A stretch of 64,000 bases of DNA from an uncultured Pelagibacteraceae bacterium (GCA_902618855.1 CACNCD010000001.1:62001-126000), one strand, 5' to 3'; shown: positions 8,725-18,123, numbered from the stretch's first letter. The notes: generated from the sequence alone by a model not told the origin. Program-made: numbers and translations.

Positions 8725-10125
8725 TTACCTGGTTGATGAGGAAACTGCTTTTTCATCATTTTTAGAAGCTTCCATCATATTATAGTCTAGACCTGCAATC
8801 TCTACTTCCCGAGGAATTCTTAGTTTACCCATTCCATGAAGTATTTTTGCTATTATAAAACCTGGCAAGAAACCAAGTAGTCCAAACATTATTAATGCAC
8901 CAATAAACATACCTAAAGGATTGATAGCTGCGTAGTTTGATCCATCCCACATAGCTCCAACGCTGTAACCAGACGACGGATAACCATTTAAAACAAATCC
9001 ACAGATAACAAGACCAACAAAACCGGCATAACCATGAACCGCTACAGCACCAACTGCATCATCAATTTTGAACTTACGTTCAACCCAATAATGAAGTTTG
9101 TATGCAATAACAACACCGATCATACCAATGATCATAGATTGTATTGGATGATATAAGTCATTTCCTGCGGACGCACATATAATTCCCGCTAGACCACTTG
9201 AGTATGTCCAAAAAGGATCACCCTTAGCGACGATATATCCAGCTAATAAACCACCTGATAAAGACATCAAGAAGTTCATAGTAATACCACTAAGTGTAGT
9301 AGGGGTTACATATATGTTTGTTGCAGTCCAGTAAGTTACACCTTCCATACCGTACTCAGGCCCGAGATTGAATATTGGTATATTACATGCTGCATAAAAT
9401 CCCCAGAACCCAGTATAAATTAAAAACAATCCAACTGTAACTAGCCAAGGATTTCTTGGTCCAATATTTCTTGGTTCACCACTTGATGAAAATTTACCAA
9501 TTCTTGGTCCTAGAACTGCTAAAATACCTAGAGCAAATCCTCCTGCAATCGCGTGAATTACGCCCGATGCATAAGCATCGTGATATCCTAATAACTTTAA
9601 CATCCATCCATCAAAGTGCCATCCCCATGCAGCATCAATTGTCCAGAATACTGATCCAATTGCTATTGCTAAAATTCCAAAAGCAAAAGTAGTAATTCTT
9701 TCAATTACTGCACCGGAAACGATTGATGCGGCGGTCCAAGAAAACAATAAGAACGCAGCCCAGAATACCCCAGAGATATGATCTCCTAAATTAATAGCCA
9801 TTAATTGACTATTAGGTTGGTACCATTTTGCACTAAAGGTTGACTCGTCTGTTATTAGTGCAGCACTTTCATTCATAATTGAAGGTGCAAGACCTGGTCC
9901 TGTTGGAAACGCCCAGTAAATCCACCATCCAAAGAAAAACCAAGTTACTGTTACCAATGGTATAAGCATTGTGTTTTTCATAAGGGTGTGTTGGTGATGT
10001 TTATAACGTGATGCGCCTACTTCATACATACAGAATCCTACGTGTATTAAAAACATAAGTACTACAGTTATCCAGTAGTAAAATTCTGTAAATATGGTTG
10101 TAAGAGCGCTTAATTGATCAGTCAT
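8725..10125 (-). CDS. amt: Ammonium (or methylammonium) transporter, Amt family
   Basis: 466 residues with about 11 hydrophobic helices. The pore twin histidines appear in ASGVIHAIAGG (helix V) and VAVHGYAGFVG (helix X), as in Amt/MEP channels that conduct ammonium or methylammonium across the inner membrane. The N-terminus (LIHVGFCMYEVGASRYKHH) and several loops differ from textbook AmtB. No glnK lies beside it, unlike the common glnK-amtB pair. A very strong Shine-Dalgarno (GGGAGGAAG) precedes the ATG. The gene sits next to the gmaS/mgsABC cluster, so methylammonium uptake is a reasonable alternative or additional role. Confidence 0.92.
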   Translation of the reverse strand: MTDQLSALTTIFTEFYYWITVVLMFLIHVGFCMYEVGASRYKHHQHTLMKNTMLIPLVTVTWFFFGWWIYWAFPTGPGLAPSIMNESAALITDESTFSAKWYQPNSQLMAINLGDHISGVFWAAFLLFSWTAASIVSGAVIERITTFAFGILAIAIGSVFWTIDAAWGWHFDGWMLKLLGYHDAYASGVIHAIAGGFALGILAVLGPRIGKFSSSGEPRNIGPRNPWLVTVGLFLIYTGFWGFYAACNIPIFNLGPEYGMEGVTYWTATNIYVTPTTLSGITMNFLMSLSGGLLAGYIVAKGDPFWTYSSGLAGIICASAGNDLYHPIQSMIIGMIGVVIAYKLHYWVERKFKIDDAVGAVAVHGYAGFVGLVICGFVLNGYPSSGYSVGAMWDGSNYAAINPLGMFIGALIMFGLLGFLPGFIIAKILHGMGKLRIPREVEIAGLDYNMMEASKNDEKAVSSSTR

Positions 10126-10279
10126 AATCTTCCTCCCATATTTAATTAAGAAACCTTATGAAAATTTATAGGTTGTGACAAACTAATCCGTCTGAAAAAA
10201 CCTAATATAGACAACAACATATTAAAATAATATCAACTCAAGATTGTGTTATTTATAAGTTTAAAGCTATTACGAATCT

Positions 10280-11467
10280 TTAAATATAATTATTTGCAAA
10301 CTGACCCAAAAATTTTATTAATTTAAAAATATTTGTTGTAGTCAATTCGTTATTAAATAATGGAAAAAAATTACAACAATGTGGAATTTGCCAAAAAGAA
10401 AAATAAATAATTGATAAAGGAACCAATAAATACCAAGAAAATATTATTTTTTGATTTTGATAACTATCAATTTTAATTAAAGAAATAAAAAATATAGAAA
10501 CCAGATTTATATATATAAACCTTCCCCAATCAACTGCCACATATGAAATCAAAAAAGTTCCAACTATTGGTAAAAAAAATATTATTAGATTTATTTTTTT
10601 TTTAGAAATTCTTTTAAAAATTTCTCTTAAAGGATAATAAGCAATTAAAGATAGTAAAATAATAATAGAATACTTTGAAAAATAGTTAAATTTATCAATA
10701 TATTCTTTTACAGTATTTATTCCATGATTTGTGTCTTTAATTAACCATTCAATTGCGCCACCCGACATGTTATAATTTTGATTTTCAAGAGATAAATAAA
10801 TTTTTTCAACAATTTCCTTATCACCTGGATTTAAAATTGAAAATACAAAACAAATTAAAGATGGCAGCGAGAATAAAGTTAAATATATTATTCTCTTCTT
10901 ATTTACTTCTACCTTTAGTAAATAGGAAACAATTATATAGGGTAAAAAAATTATAAATATTTCATGGGATAAAATTAAGAAAGAATAAAAAGCAAAAGTG
11001 GTAAAAAAAATTTTATCCAGTTTTTTTTCTTCAAATTTATTAAATGACCATACTAAAAAAGCAAAAAGAGAGAAAAAAATAATTTCCTTTCTAAAACCAC
11101 CATAAAAATCAAATATTTGAAAATAAAATAAAAATGGAGAAAAAATTAAAATCCAATGATTTTTTAAATGGTTCTGTTGATTAATTGCTAAAAAAGAAAA
11201 CAGGAAAAATAAAAAATAAAATAATATATGAGTATAAGATGTTATTAATCCAGGATTTGAATTTGTAAGGTAAGATAAATTTATAATTATCTCACCTATT
11301 AACCCCCGCCTTACAAATCCACCCTGATAATTTATCAGCCAGTCACCGATAGTAAAAGCTTCTTTGTGTTTATATAATTCAAAAGAGGTAATTGATGTTA
11401 ATAAAAAAGAAACTAATAAAAATATAAAGATAAAATAAATTTTAAATGATCTACTGGTTAAAAACAT
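10280..11467 (-). CDS. Polytopic integral membrane protein, function unknown
   Basis: 395 residues, about 10 hydrophobic segments, extremely rich in Phe, Ile, Leu and Lys. A conserved-looking motif GGFVRRGLIGEI lies near residue 49 after the first helix; similar 'GFVRRGL' segments occur in uncharacterised polytopic proteins near surface-polysaccharide genes, so a role in glycan handling is possible but not shown. Its coding sequence is even more AT-rich than that of its neighbours, and it separates amt from the mgs cluster, which look metabolically linked. This suggests an accessory insertion. No signal peptide beyond the first helix is seen. Confidence 0.65.
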   Translation of the reverse strand: MFLTSRSFKIYFIFIFLLVSFLLTSITSFELYKHKEAFTIGDWLINYQGGFVRRGLIGEIIINLSYLTNSNPGLITSYTHILFYFLFFLFSFLAINQQNHLKNHWILIFSPFLFYFQIFDFYGGFRKEIIFFSLFAFLVWSFNKFEEKKLDKIFFTTFAFYSFLILSHEIFIIFLPYIIVSYLLKVEVNKKRIIYLTLFSLPSLICFVFSILNPGDKEIVEKIYLSLENQNYNMSGGAIEWLIKDTNHGINTVKEYIDKFNYFSKYSIIILLSLIAYYPLREIFKRISKKKINLIIFFLPIVGTFLISYVAVDWGRFIYINLVSIFFISLIKIDSYQNQKIIFSWYLLVPLSIIYFSFWQIPHCCNFFPLFNNELTTTNIFKLIKFLGQFANNYI

Positions 11468-11508
11468 AAATTTTATAAATCTGACTGATTTACAAAACTA
11501 ATATATTT

Positions 11509-11910
11509 CTAGAACTTTAGATAGGCTTTCTTTAAATCTACCAAAGGATGATTTGGAGACATTTGAAATTTGACTAGTAATTCTCTAGCTATCATGTCTC
11601 TATCTTGTTGATTATCTGGTAATTTTATTTTTTTAGGAATAGTAACCCAACCATTTGCATTTCTATCAAAAACTGCAGGCCTATCCTCTTCATATCCCAT
11701 GTGAACATCTTCTAACCAATTAAGATCATCCCATCCCATATGTTCTATATATTTTTTTAAGAAAGGAGTTAGTCTTTTATAATCAGGCAACAAATTGACG
11801 TCATATCTATAACCGATAGTCTGACCAATCATTTTTTCACGTGCAGTCTCTTTTTTCTTGCCTAGTTGGCCTTTATTTTCTTTTTTTTTGGTTTTCTTTT
11901 TTTTTGCCAT
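11509..11910 (-). CDS. Lys-rich uncharacterised protein at the end of the mgs cluster
   Basis: 133 residues: a roughly 25-residue poly-basic head (MAKKKKTKKKENK...) followed by a compact domain with IGQTIGYRYDVNLLPDYKRL, HMGWDDLNWLEDVHMGY and a C-terminal ADHPLVDLKK-like end (NHPLVDLKKAYLKF). It starts 6 bases after the mgsC/glxD-type gene, whose product also begins with a basic Lys/Asn-rich head (MAKKKNGKNNGK). Co-transcription suggests a role with the N-methylglutamate-synthase-like complex, perhaps as a small subunit or assembly factor. No family is recognised. Confidence 0.65.
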   Translation of the reverse strand: MAKKKKTKKKENKGQLGKKKETAREKMIGQTIGYRYDVNLLPDYKRLTPFLKKYIEHMGWDDLNWLEDVHMGYEEDRPAVFDRNANGWVTIPKKIKLPDNQQDRDMIARELLVKFQMSPNHPLVDLKKAYLKF

Positions 11911-11916
11911 ATCTAT

Positions 11917-13317
11917 TTAAATTTTATGAAAATCATCTACACCAACAGTATGATTAGTTCCTGATAATGGAACTTTTGCCAGTGCTGATGCTTCCATCGT
12001 TAGTGCAGCCATATCTTCCGGCTCTAAAGAGTGAATATTTGTTTTTCCACAAGCCCTTGCTAATAATTGTGCTTCTAAAGTCATTGTGTGTAAATAATTA
12101 TAAACTCTTAACGCAGCATCATCAGGATTTAATCTTTTTCTAAGTTTTGGATCTTGTGTTGCAACACCCACTGGACATCTACCAGTATGACAATGATAAC
12201 AATGTCCCGCTGGCACTCCCATTTCTTTTTCAAAATTAGATTCTGGTATCTCTTTATTACAGTTCAGCGCAATCATTGCGCCCGTTCCGATTGCAATAGC
12301 ATCAGCTCCTAAAGCTAAAGCTTTTGCCATATCAGCACCGTCTCTTACGCCGCCAGCATAAATAAGTGTAACTTTTCCAGTTTTACCAACATCATCAATT
12401 GCTCTTCTTGCTTCTCTTATAGCGGCTATTCCAGGTATACCAGTATTTGCTGCAGCAATGTGTGGCCCTGCTCCAGTTGATCCTTCCATACCGTCAAGGT
12501 AAATAGAGTCTGGATCACACTTAGCAGCCATACGAACATCATCATAAACTTTTGCTGCTCCAAGTTTTAACTGAATTGGAACTTTATTTTTTGTTAATTC
12601 TCTAAGTTCTTGAACTTTTAAAGCTAAATCGTCCGGTCCTAACCAATCAGGATGTCTAGCAGGAGATCTTTGGTCAATACCAGCGGGTAAAGATCTCATT
12701 TCTGCTACTTGGTCAGTAACTTTTTGACCCATTAAGTGGCCACCCATACCAACCTTTTGTCCTTGTCCAATGAATACTTCTATTCCATCTGCAAGCTGCG
12801 CATGATGAGGATTAAAACCGTATCTCGATTGAATACATTGGTAATACCATTTTTCTGAATATCTTCTTTCATCTGGTATCATTCCACCTTCTCCAGAACA
12901 TGTAGCTGATCCAGCCATTGTTGCACCTCTTGCTAAAGCTGTTTTAGCTTCATAAGAAAGAGCACCAAAACTCATTCCAGTAATATAAACAGGTATATCT
13001 AATTCAATAGGATTTTCACATCTAGGTCCTATTACTGTTTTTGTTTCACATTTTTCTCTATAACCTTCAATTACAAATCTTGTCAAAGTACCTGGTAAAA
13101 AAACCAAATCATCAAAAGTAGGAATTTTTTTCATTAATGCCATTCCACGCATTCGGTATCTTCCTAATTGTGCTTTAATATGTATGTCGTCAATTACTTC
13201 AGGGGTAAATATTGCATTATACCCTAATAAACTTTTATTTCTTTTTGCAAACTCACTCTTTCCATTTGAGTGACCATTACTTTTACCGTTATTTTTTCCG
13301 TTTTTTTTCTTTGCCAT
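11917..13317 (-). CDS. mgsC: Glutamate synthase-like FMN subunit (MgsC/GlxD type)
   Basis: 466 residues, the FMN-binding TIM-barrel domain of glutamate synthase. Visible features are GMSFGALSYEAKTALARGA, the glycine-rich FMN region (GSTGAGPHIA, LIYAGGVRDGADMAKALALG) and a Cys cluster CYHCHTGRCPVGVATQDP near residue 376 that matches the iron-sulphur segment of GltB-like proteins. With the next two genes it forms the three-part set known as MgsABC (N-methylglutamate synthase) or GlxBCD in rhizobia. The reaction would transfer an alkylamine or ammonia to make N-methylglutamate or glutamate. An AAGGAGCT ribosome site lies within the end of mgsB, and the stop/start nearly touch. Confidence 0.88.
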   Translation of the reverse strand: MAKKKNGKNNGKSNGHSNGKSEFAKRNKSLLGYNAIFTPEVIDDIHIKAQLGRYRMRGMALMKKIPTFDDLVFLPGTLTRFVIEGYREKCETKTVIGPRCENPIELDIPVYITGMSFGALSYEAKTALARGATMAGSATCSGEGGMIPDERRYSEKWYYQCIQSRYGFNPHHAQLADGIEVFIGQGQKVGMGGHLMGQKVTDQVAEMRSLPAGIDQRSPARHPDWLGPDDLALKVQELRELTKNKVPIQLKLGAAKVYDDVRMAAKCDPDSIYLDGMEGSTGAGPHIAAANTGIPGIAAIREARRAIDDVGKTGKVTLIYAGGVRDGADMAKALALGADAIAIGTGAMIALNCNKEIPESNFEKEMGVPAGHCYHCHTGRCPVGVATQDPKLRKRLNPDDAALRVYNYLHTMTLEAQLLARACGKTNIHSLEPEDMAALTMEASALAKVPLSGTNHTVGVDDFHKI

Positions 13318-14171
13318 TATATAGCTCCTTTTTTTTCTGTTGGTTCTAAAGCGTCATAATTCCACAGTTTTTTACCTGCAACAATTTTTGTCATTTTAGA
13401 AACATCAAAATTATTACCAATCTCCGCAACTTTAAGTTTTCTAATTAACCATTCTATATCATTTTTTGTCATGGGGGCTTCTACCGCATCACTTCCAAAT
13501 GATCCAATTTTCCCTCCAACATATATTGTTCCGTCATACATAGAGTCTCCTAGGTTAATACCAACATCACCTAATATAACTATTCTTCCTCTTTGCATCA
13601 TAAAACCAGTAAATGCACCAGCATCACCTCCGACGATTATAGAGCCTCCTTTTTGATCAATTCCAGTTCTTGCCCCAACACTTCCTTTGCAAATCAAATC
13701 TCCACCTCTTATAGCAGCTCCAAAACATGAGCCTGCATTTTTTTCTATTACTACTTTACCCGCCATCATATTTTCGGCACAAGACCAGCCAACACGGCCG
13801 TTTACTCTAACTATTGGCCCATCAATTGATCCAACTCCAAAATATCCTAAACTTCCTTCAAAAATTAAATTAAGTTTATTTAGTATTCCAACTCCTAAAC
13901 TATGTTTACCTTGTGGATTTTTAATAACTATGGTTCCGTAACCTTCGCTCATTAAACGATCAATCTTTTCATTAGCTTGTTTGCAATCCATGTCTTTAAC
14001 ATCCAACTCAGTTCTTTTATTAAAATCGACGTCATGAGTTCCCCAATAAAAGAAATTCTCTGCTTCATCAGGATTAAAAAATTTTTGCTGAGTTTTTCCT
14101 GTTAAAACTTCAGAGTGCAAGCCCATTGATTGGGCTTTTGTTTTTTTTGTATCTGTTTTTAGATTTGCCAT
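13317..14171 (-). CDS. mgsB: GXGXG-domain subunit of glutamate synthase-like complex (MgsB/GlxC type)
   Basis: 284 residues. The C-terminal two thirds shows the repeated right-handed beta-helix of the glutamate-synthase alpha subunit (GXGXG motifs): KIDRLMSEGYGTIVIKNPQG, GKVVIEKNAGSCFGAAIRGG, GGDAGAFTGFMMQRG and GTIYVGGKIGSFG. In GltB this domain is structural. Here it is a separate polypeptide, as in MgsB/GlxC. It overlaps the mgsA stop by 13 bases and abuts mgsC, so all three are one translation-coupled unit. The first 60 residues are an N-terminal extension compared with the shorter rhizobial GlxC. Confidence 0.86.
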   Translation of the reverse strand: MANLKTDTKKTKAQSMGLHSEVLTGKTQQKFFNPDEAENFFYWGTHDVDFNKRTELDVKDMDCKQANEKIDRLMSEGYGTIVIKNPQGKHSLGVGILNKLNLIFEGSLGYFGVGSIDGPIVRVNGRVGWSCAENMMAGKVVIEKNAGSCFGAAIRGGDLICKGSVGARTGIDQKGGSIIVGGDAGAFTGFMMQRGRIVILGDVGINLGDSMYDGTIYVGGKIGSFGSDAVEAPMTKNDIEWLIRKLKVAEIGNNFDVSKMTKIVAGKKLWNYDALEPTEKKGAI

Positions 14172-15100
14172 ACTTTTACTTCTCCATCAAATGGGTCGTA
14201 AGTATCTATTTCTTGCGGAAGAATAGATCTTATAGCTATTTCCTCAGAACCCATCGCAACCAATTCATCAGATTCATACAATACTAATGGTTTTGCAGCC
14301 ATAGTATCTTTTGCCATTCCTAATGAATCTTTTGTTGCAACAAAATATGTAAAAACACCATCAAGTCCTGTTAGAGATTCTTTCATTCCTTCTTCTAAAG
14401 TTGCACCGTTTCTCATTTTTTCTGCAAGAAAAACTGCAATCAACTCAGAATCACATTCAGACATAAATCTCATACCTTTATTTTCAAGAACTCTTCTGTT
14501 ATTCCAATAATTCGTCAATTGACCGTTATGGACTACAGATACATCAGCAAAAGGGTAGCCCCAGAAAGGGTGGGCTGATTTAATATCTACACCTGACTCT
14601 GTTGCCATTCTTGCATGTCCAATACCGTGTGTGCCTTGTACTTTGTTTAAACCATATCTTTCAGATACAGCTGTTGCATCTCCTAAATCCTTTATAAGTT
14701 CAAGGGATTTTCCAATTGAAAGTATTTCAACACTTTCTATACTTTCAAGAGCTTTTGAAAATTCCATTAAATCATTATCATATTTCATTTCATATCTGTA
14801 AGAATATGGGGTCAGTCTATCTTCTTTAACAATTGTTGCACCTAATTCAGAAAGTTTTTTATCTACAAGTTTTTTTCTTTCATCGTAAACACTTTCATCT
14901 TCATTTACCGAAGTACTTCCTTCACCCACATTTTCTCCAACTTTAAATCTTAAGATAAAATTTTGGCCATCATTATTGGCATAAAGGGCATATCCAGTTG
15001 AGTCTGGACCTCTATGTTTTAAGGCCTGAAGCATATTTTGAAGTTCTTCACCAACGTTTGATGATTTACCTCTATGAATTAGTCCAGCTATTCCACACAT
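14159..15100 (-). CDS. mgsA: Class II glutamine amidotransferase subunit (MgsA/GlxB type)
   Basis: 313 residues beginning MCGIAGLI: the exposed Cys after the initiator Met is the N-terminal nucleophile of class II (PurF/GltB-type) amidotransferases, which fixes the start at 15100. A good AAGGAA ribosome site precedes it; the frame stays open upstream into gmaS, but that start would bury the Cys. Other matching blocks are LKHRGPDSTGYALY, HARMATES and HNGQLTNYWNNRR. The subunit supplies the amine to the FMN partner. In N-methylglutamate synthesis, methylamine from gamma-glutamylmethylamide would be passed on instead of ammonia from glutamine. Confidence 0.9.
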   Translation of the reverse strand: MCGIAGLIHRGKSSNVGEELQNMLQALKHRGPDSTGYALYANNDGQNFILRFKVGENVGEGSTSVNEDESVYDERKKLVDKKLSELGATIVKEDRLTPYSYRYEMKYDNDLMEFSKALESIESVEILSIGKSLELIKDLGDATAVSERYGLNKVQGTHGIGHARMATESGVDIKSAHPFWGYPFADVSVVHNGQLTNYWNNRRVLENKGMRFMSECDSELIAVFLAEKMRNGATLEEGMKESLTGLDGVFTYFVATKDSLGMAKDTMAAKPLVLYESDELVAMGSEEIAIRSILPQEIDTYDPFDGEVKVWQI

Positions 15101-15122
15101 ATTTTTTTCCTTCTTTAATTTA

Positions 15123-16592
15123 TTAAGGCAAACAATCCAAGTATGTATCAAGATCCCATTGCGTAGTCGCACCTAAGAATTTTTCCCACTCATCATTTTT
15201 ATACCAGTGAAAAACTTTATACATTTCATCAGGCATTGCCGATTTAATAACTTCATCTTCCGCCAATCTATCTAAGGCTTCACCTAAGCTTAGCGGTAGT
15301 TTTTTTACATCTTTCCCAGCTTTTTTAGCTTCATACATACTTCTAGACTCTGGCTTAGATGGTTTTAGATTTTTTGAAATACCATGGTCACAAGCTTTCA
15401 ATAAAGCTGCACCTAGTAAATAAGGATTATGCATTGAGTCAACTGATCTATATTCAAATCTTCCTGGAGCAGATACTCTTAATCCACAAGTTCTATTTTG
15501 ATATCCCCAATCAGCATAAACTGGAGCCCAGAATCCTTGATCCCAAAGTCTTCTGTAGGAATTAACAGTTGAAGATCCTAAAGCAGTCAAAGCAGGCAAG
15601 TGCTCCATTATTCCTGCAATGGATTGTAAACCAATTTTACCAGGTAACTGCATATCTTTAGTGTCAGGCATAAATGTATTTGTGCCACCTTGCACATAAC
15701 CAAATACTTCCTCTACTCCTGGTAGTTGTTTATGACCCAATTTGTTTGTTACAACTTTTCCACCTTTCCATAAAGACATGTTAGTATGGCAACCACTTGC
15801 AGATACACCCATAAAAGGTTTTGTCATAAAACATGCTATTAAATTGTGTTCTCTAGCTACTTGCGCACAAATTTGTCTATAAGTAGAAAGTCTGTCAGCG
15901 TTTCTTAAAACATTATCAAATGTCCAGTTCAACTCTAACTGTCCTGGAGCATCTTCATGGTCACCTTGTATCATATCTAAACCCATGGCTGACGCGTACT
16001 CAATTACCTTCATAAATACAGGTCTTAATGATTCAAATTGATCAATGTGATAACAATAGGGTTTAGAGAAACCTGAGCCTGTGGGACTTCCATCAGGATT
16101 TTTTGTCAGCCACATCATTTCAGGTTCAGTACCAACTCTCAATTCTAAACCATGTTTTTTCTGAAATTCATCCATAAATATTCTTAGGTTTCCTCGACAA
16201 TCAGAAGTTAAATGTCCTCCTGGATTTTCTCTTTCTTCTCTGTTTCTAAAACATGTAACAAAAACTCTTCCAATTCTTTTGTCCCAAGGTAATTGACAGA
16301 AAGTTTCTGGATCAGGTATACCAACTAATTCCATTGCTTCAGGACCGTAACCGATATAATTTTTATGTCTGTCTACAAATAAGTTTGCAGTAGATCCATA
16401 AACTAATTGAAAACCTTTTTCAGCTGTTCTTTCCCAATGATCTGCAGGAATTCCTTTTCCAACAACACGTCCTGTTACAGATATAAATTGGTAATAAATG
16501 TATGTAATTCCTAATTCGTTTATTTTTTCTCTAACTTTTTTTACCAGTTTTGCTCTACCTGGTTGGTTCACATGTTTTTCTAGATCTGTCAT
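15123..16592 (-). CDS. gmaS: Glutamine synthetase-type ligase, probable gamma-glutamylmethylamide synthetase
   Basis: 489 residues of the GS fold: VGTEPEMMWL (metal Glu), GDHEDAPGQLELNW, SASGCHTNMSLWKGG, NSYRRLWDQGFW and SAPGRFEYRSVDSMHNPYL. It sits directly ahead of mgsABC (22-base gap), the same order as glnT-glxBCD or gmaS-mgsABC clusters, and this context suggests ATP-dependent ligation of methylamine to glutamate. It is about 45 residues longer than typical GmaS and differs from the shorter GlnT-like protein encoded at 6.3 kb, so either could be the true methylamide synthetase. The start at 16592 has a GAGGGG ribosome site; a longer in-frame option adds nine unlikely residues. Confidence 0.8.
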   Translation of the reverse strand: MTDLEKHVNQPGRAKLVKKVREKINELGITYIYYQFISVTGRVVGKGIPADHWERTAEKGFQLVYGSTANLFVDRHKNYIGYGPEAMELVGIPDPETFCQLPWDKRIGRVFVTCFRNREERENPGGHLTSDCRGNLRIFMDEFQKKHGLELRVGTEPEMMWLTKNPDGSPTGSGFSKPYCYHIDQFESLRPVFMKVIEYASAMGLDMIQGDHEDAPGQLELNWTFDNVLRNADRLSTYRQICAQVAREHNLIACFMTKPFMGVSASGCHTNMSLWKGGKVVTNKLGHKQLPGVEEVFGYVQGGTNTFMPDTKDMQLPGKIGLQSIAGIMEHLPALTALGSSTVNSYRRLWDQGFWAPVYADWGYQNRTCGLRVSAPGRFEYRSVDSMHNPYLLGAALLKACDHGISKNLKPSKPESRSMYEAKKAGKDVKKLPLSLGEALDRLAEDEVIKSAMPDEMYKVFHWYKNDEWEKFLGATTQWDLDTYLDCLP

Positions 16593-16659
16593 TTTCCCCT
16601 CATAGTATTTTAAGATCAAAAAGGTAACTGAAAATAAAACTTCTGTCTACTCAGATAAA

Positions 16660-17988
16660 CTAGCTCCATGGAAATGGACTGTTCGAAGTGGGGTGAAGTT
16701 CACCTTTCGCGTACCGATTGTATCTAAATGGTTTAAGTAAATCACTTTCATGACCTAAAATTTCTTGAGCAACTAAATGCCCAACACCAATCATTTTATA
16801 ACCATGATTTGCATCAGCAATCATATATACGTTTTCGAAAAACCTATCAAAAATTGGGAAAGAGTCTGGCGTTAAACATCCAAGACCGCCCGAAGGACCT
16901 TTTCTATATAGATTTGATTTTCCAACAAATCTTTTTTGACAATGTGCTAATGCTGAAGACCACATGTCTGAAAATTCATCTGTAGTTTGATATTCCGGGG
17001 AATCTATTCCATACGGATCAACATTAACTTTATCAAAATGTTTTTGTACTATGTATGGAGAAGTTCCGCCCTGCACACCCAAACCTTCAATATCTGGTTT
17101 GTAATATATTCCCCATAATTTATCTGTTATTAATCTTTTGTCTTTATCAGAATATAATGGTGCATCAGTATCAACATGTATAACAGGAGGTTGTTTGCCA
17201 TCGTTAGTCCTCAAATAGTCAGCATCAACTCCCAAAACACCTTCTTGTAAAAACCAGTATTTCCACATCTCTACTTCATGTAATTTTCCATCTTGTCCTT
17301 TAATTTCTGTAGTCTTTGGAAGTTCAAGCATATTCCAAAAATCTCTTACCCATGGACCGGCTCCGACTACAACTTGATCACATTCAATTGTTCCTTTGTC
17401 AGTAACTACTCCAGTTACGGCATTACTGTTACTTCCTCTTTTAAAACCTGTTACTTTAACTCCCTTATGAACATTAACCCCATTTAAATTTGCTTTGTTT
17501 TCTAGAGCTTTGATAGAGTCTTTATTAAAAGCATATCCTCCTTTTTTTTCATGCAGGACAGATGTGATACCTTGAGCTTGCCAATCATCAAAAATACCTT
17601 TCATATATTTCGTGCAGTCTTTTTCTCCTTCAATAAATACCGACTCATACCCAATTGCTTTTTGTTGCTCGTAAATGCTCGAAACATCTTTATGCATTAC
17701 CTCTGGAGAGATTTGCATATATCCCACTGCATTGTATTTAAATGCTTTTGGATCACTTTCCCAAACTTTAACTGAATGAGCCATTAATTCTCTCATTGCT
17801 GGCTGAAAATAATTATTTCTTACAACACCACATGCAATTCCACTTGCTCCTGCTGCCGTATCTTTTTTTTCTAAGACTACTACTTCACCTGGATTTTTAT
17901 AAGTTTCAGATAATTTCCATGCTGTGCTCAGACCATGAATTCCACCACCAATTATTACTACTTTAGCTTTAGTTGGTAATTTTGACAT
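16660..17988 (-). CDS. FAD-dependent oxidoreductase of the DAO/sarcosine-oxidase family
   Basis: 442 residues. The N-terminal dinucleotide-binding motif VVIIGGGIHGLSTAWKLSE plus the DAO-family pattern GIACGVVRNNYFQPAMREL, and a C-terminal GLGCLTPDSFPIFDRF ... ANHGYKMIGVGHLVA block place it with the beta subunits of sarcosine/dimethylglycine oxidases. It heads the minus-strand gmaS-mgsABC run (67-base gap), so it probably oxidises an N-methyl amino acid produced in that route, such as N-methylglutamate or sarcosine. It lacks the partner alpha, gamma and delta subunits that accompany the soxB-type gene at 42.3 kb. Which electron acceptor it uses is unknown. Confidence 0.85.
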   Translation of the reverse strand: MSKLPTKAKVVIIGGGIHGLSTAWKLSETYKNPGEVVVLEKKDTAAGASGIACGVVRNNYFQPAMRELMAHSVKVWESDPKAFKYNAVGYMQISPEVMHKDVSSIYEQQKAIGYESVFIEGEKDCTKYMKGIFDDWQAQGITSVLHEKKGGYAFNKDSIKALENKANLNGVNVHKGVKVTGFKRGSNSNAVTGVVTDKGTIECDQVVVGAGPWVRDFWNMLELPKTTEIKGQDGKLHEVEMWKYWFLQEGVLGVDADYLRTNDGKQPPVIHVDTDAPLYSDKDKRLITDKLWGIYYKPDIEGLGVQGGTSPYIVQKHFDKVNVDPYGIDSPEYQTTDEFSDMWSSALAHCQKRFVGKSNLYRKGPSGGLGCLTPDSFPIFDRFFENVYMIADANHGYKMIGVGHLVAQEILGHESDLLKPFRYNRYAKGELHPTSNSPFPWS

Positions 17989-18123
17989 AAATCAATCTAA
18001 TACTGAATCTGTAACAAATACAAAATTTTTATTAAAGTTTTTTTTAAATATCTAAAAAGTATATATAAAAATAATACCTTAATTATGCTATTTATAGCTC
18101 CATTTTAAAAATATAATAATTTT

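Noticed and set aside
10126-10279. A tRNA or small RNA in the gap upstream of amt
   Set aside because: No cloverleaf or strong stem is visible; it looks like an AT-rich promoter region for amt only.
14159-15172. Longer mgsA start at 15172
   Set aside because: It would bury the N-terminal nucleophile Cys and overlap gmaS; the MCGIAG start at 15100 has a good ribosome site.
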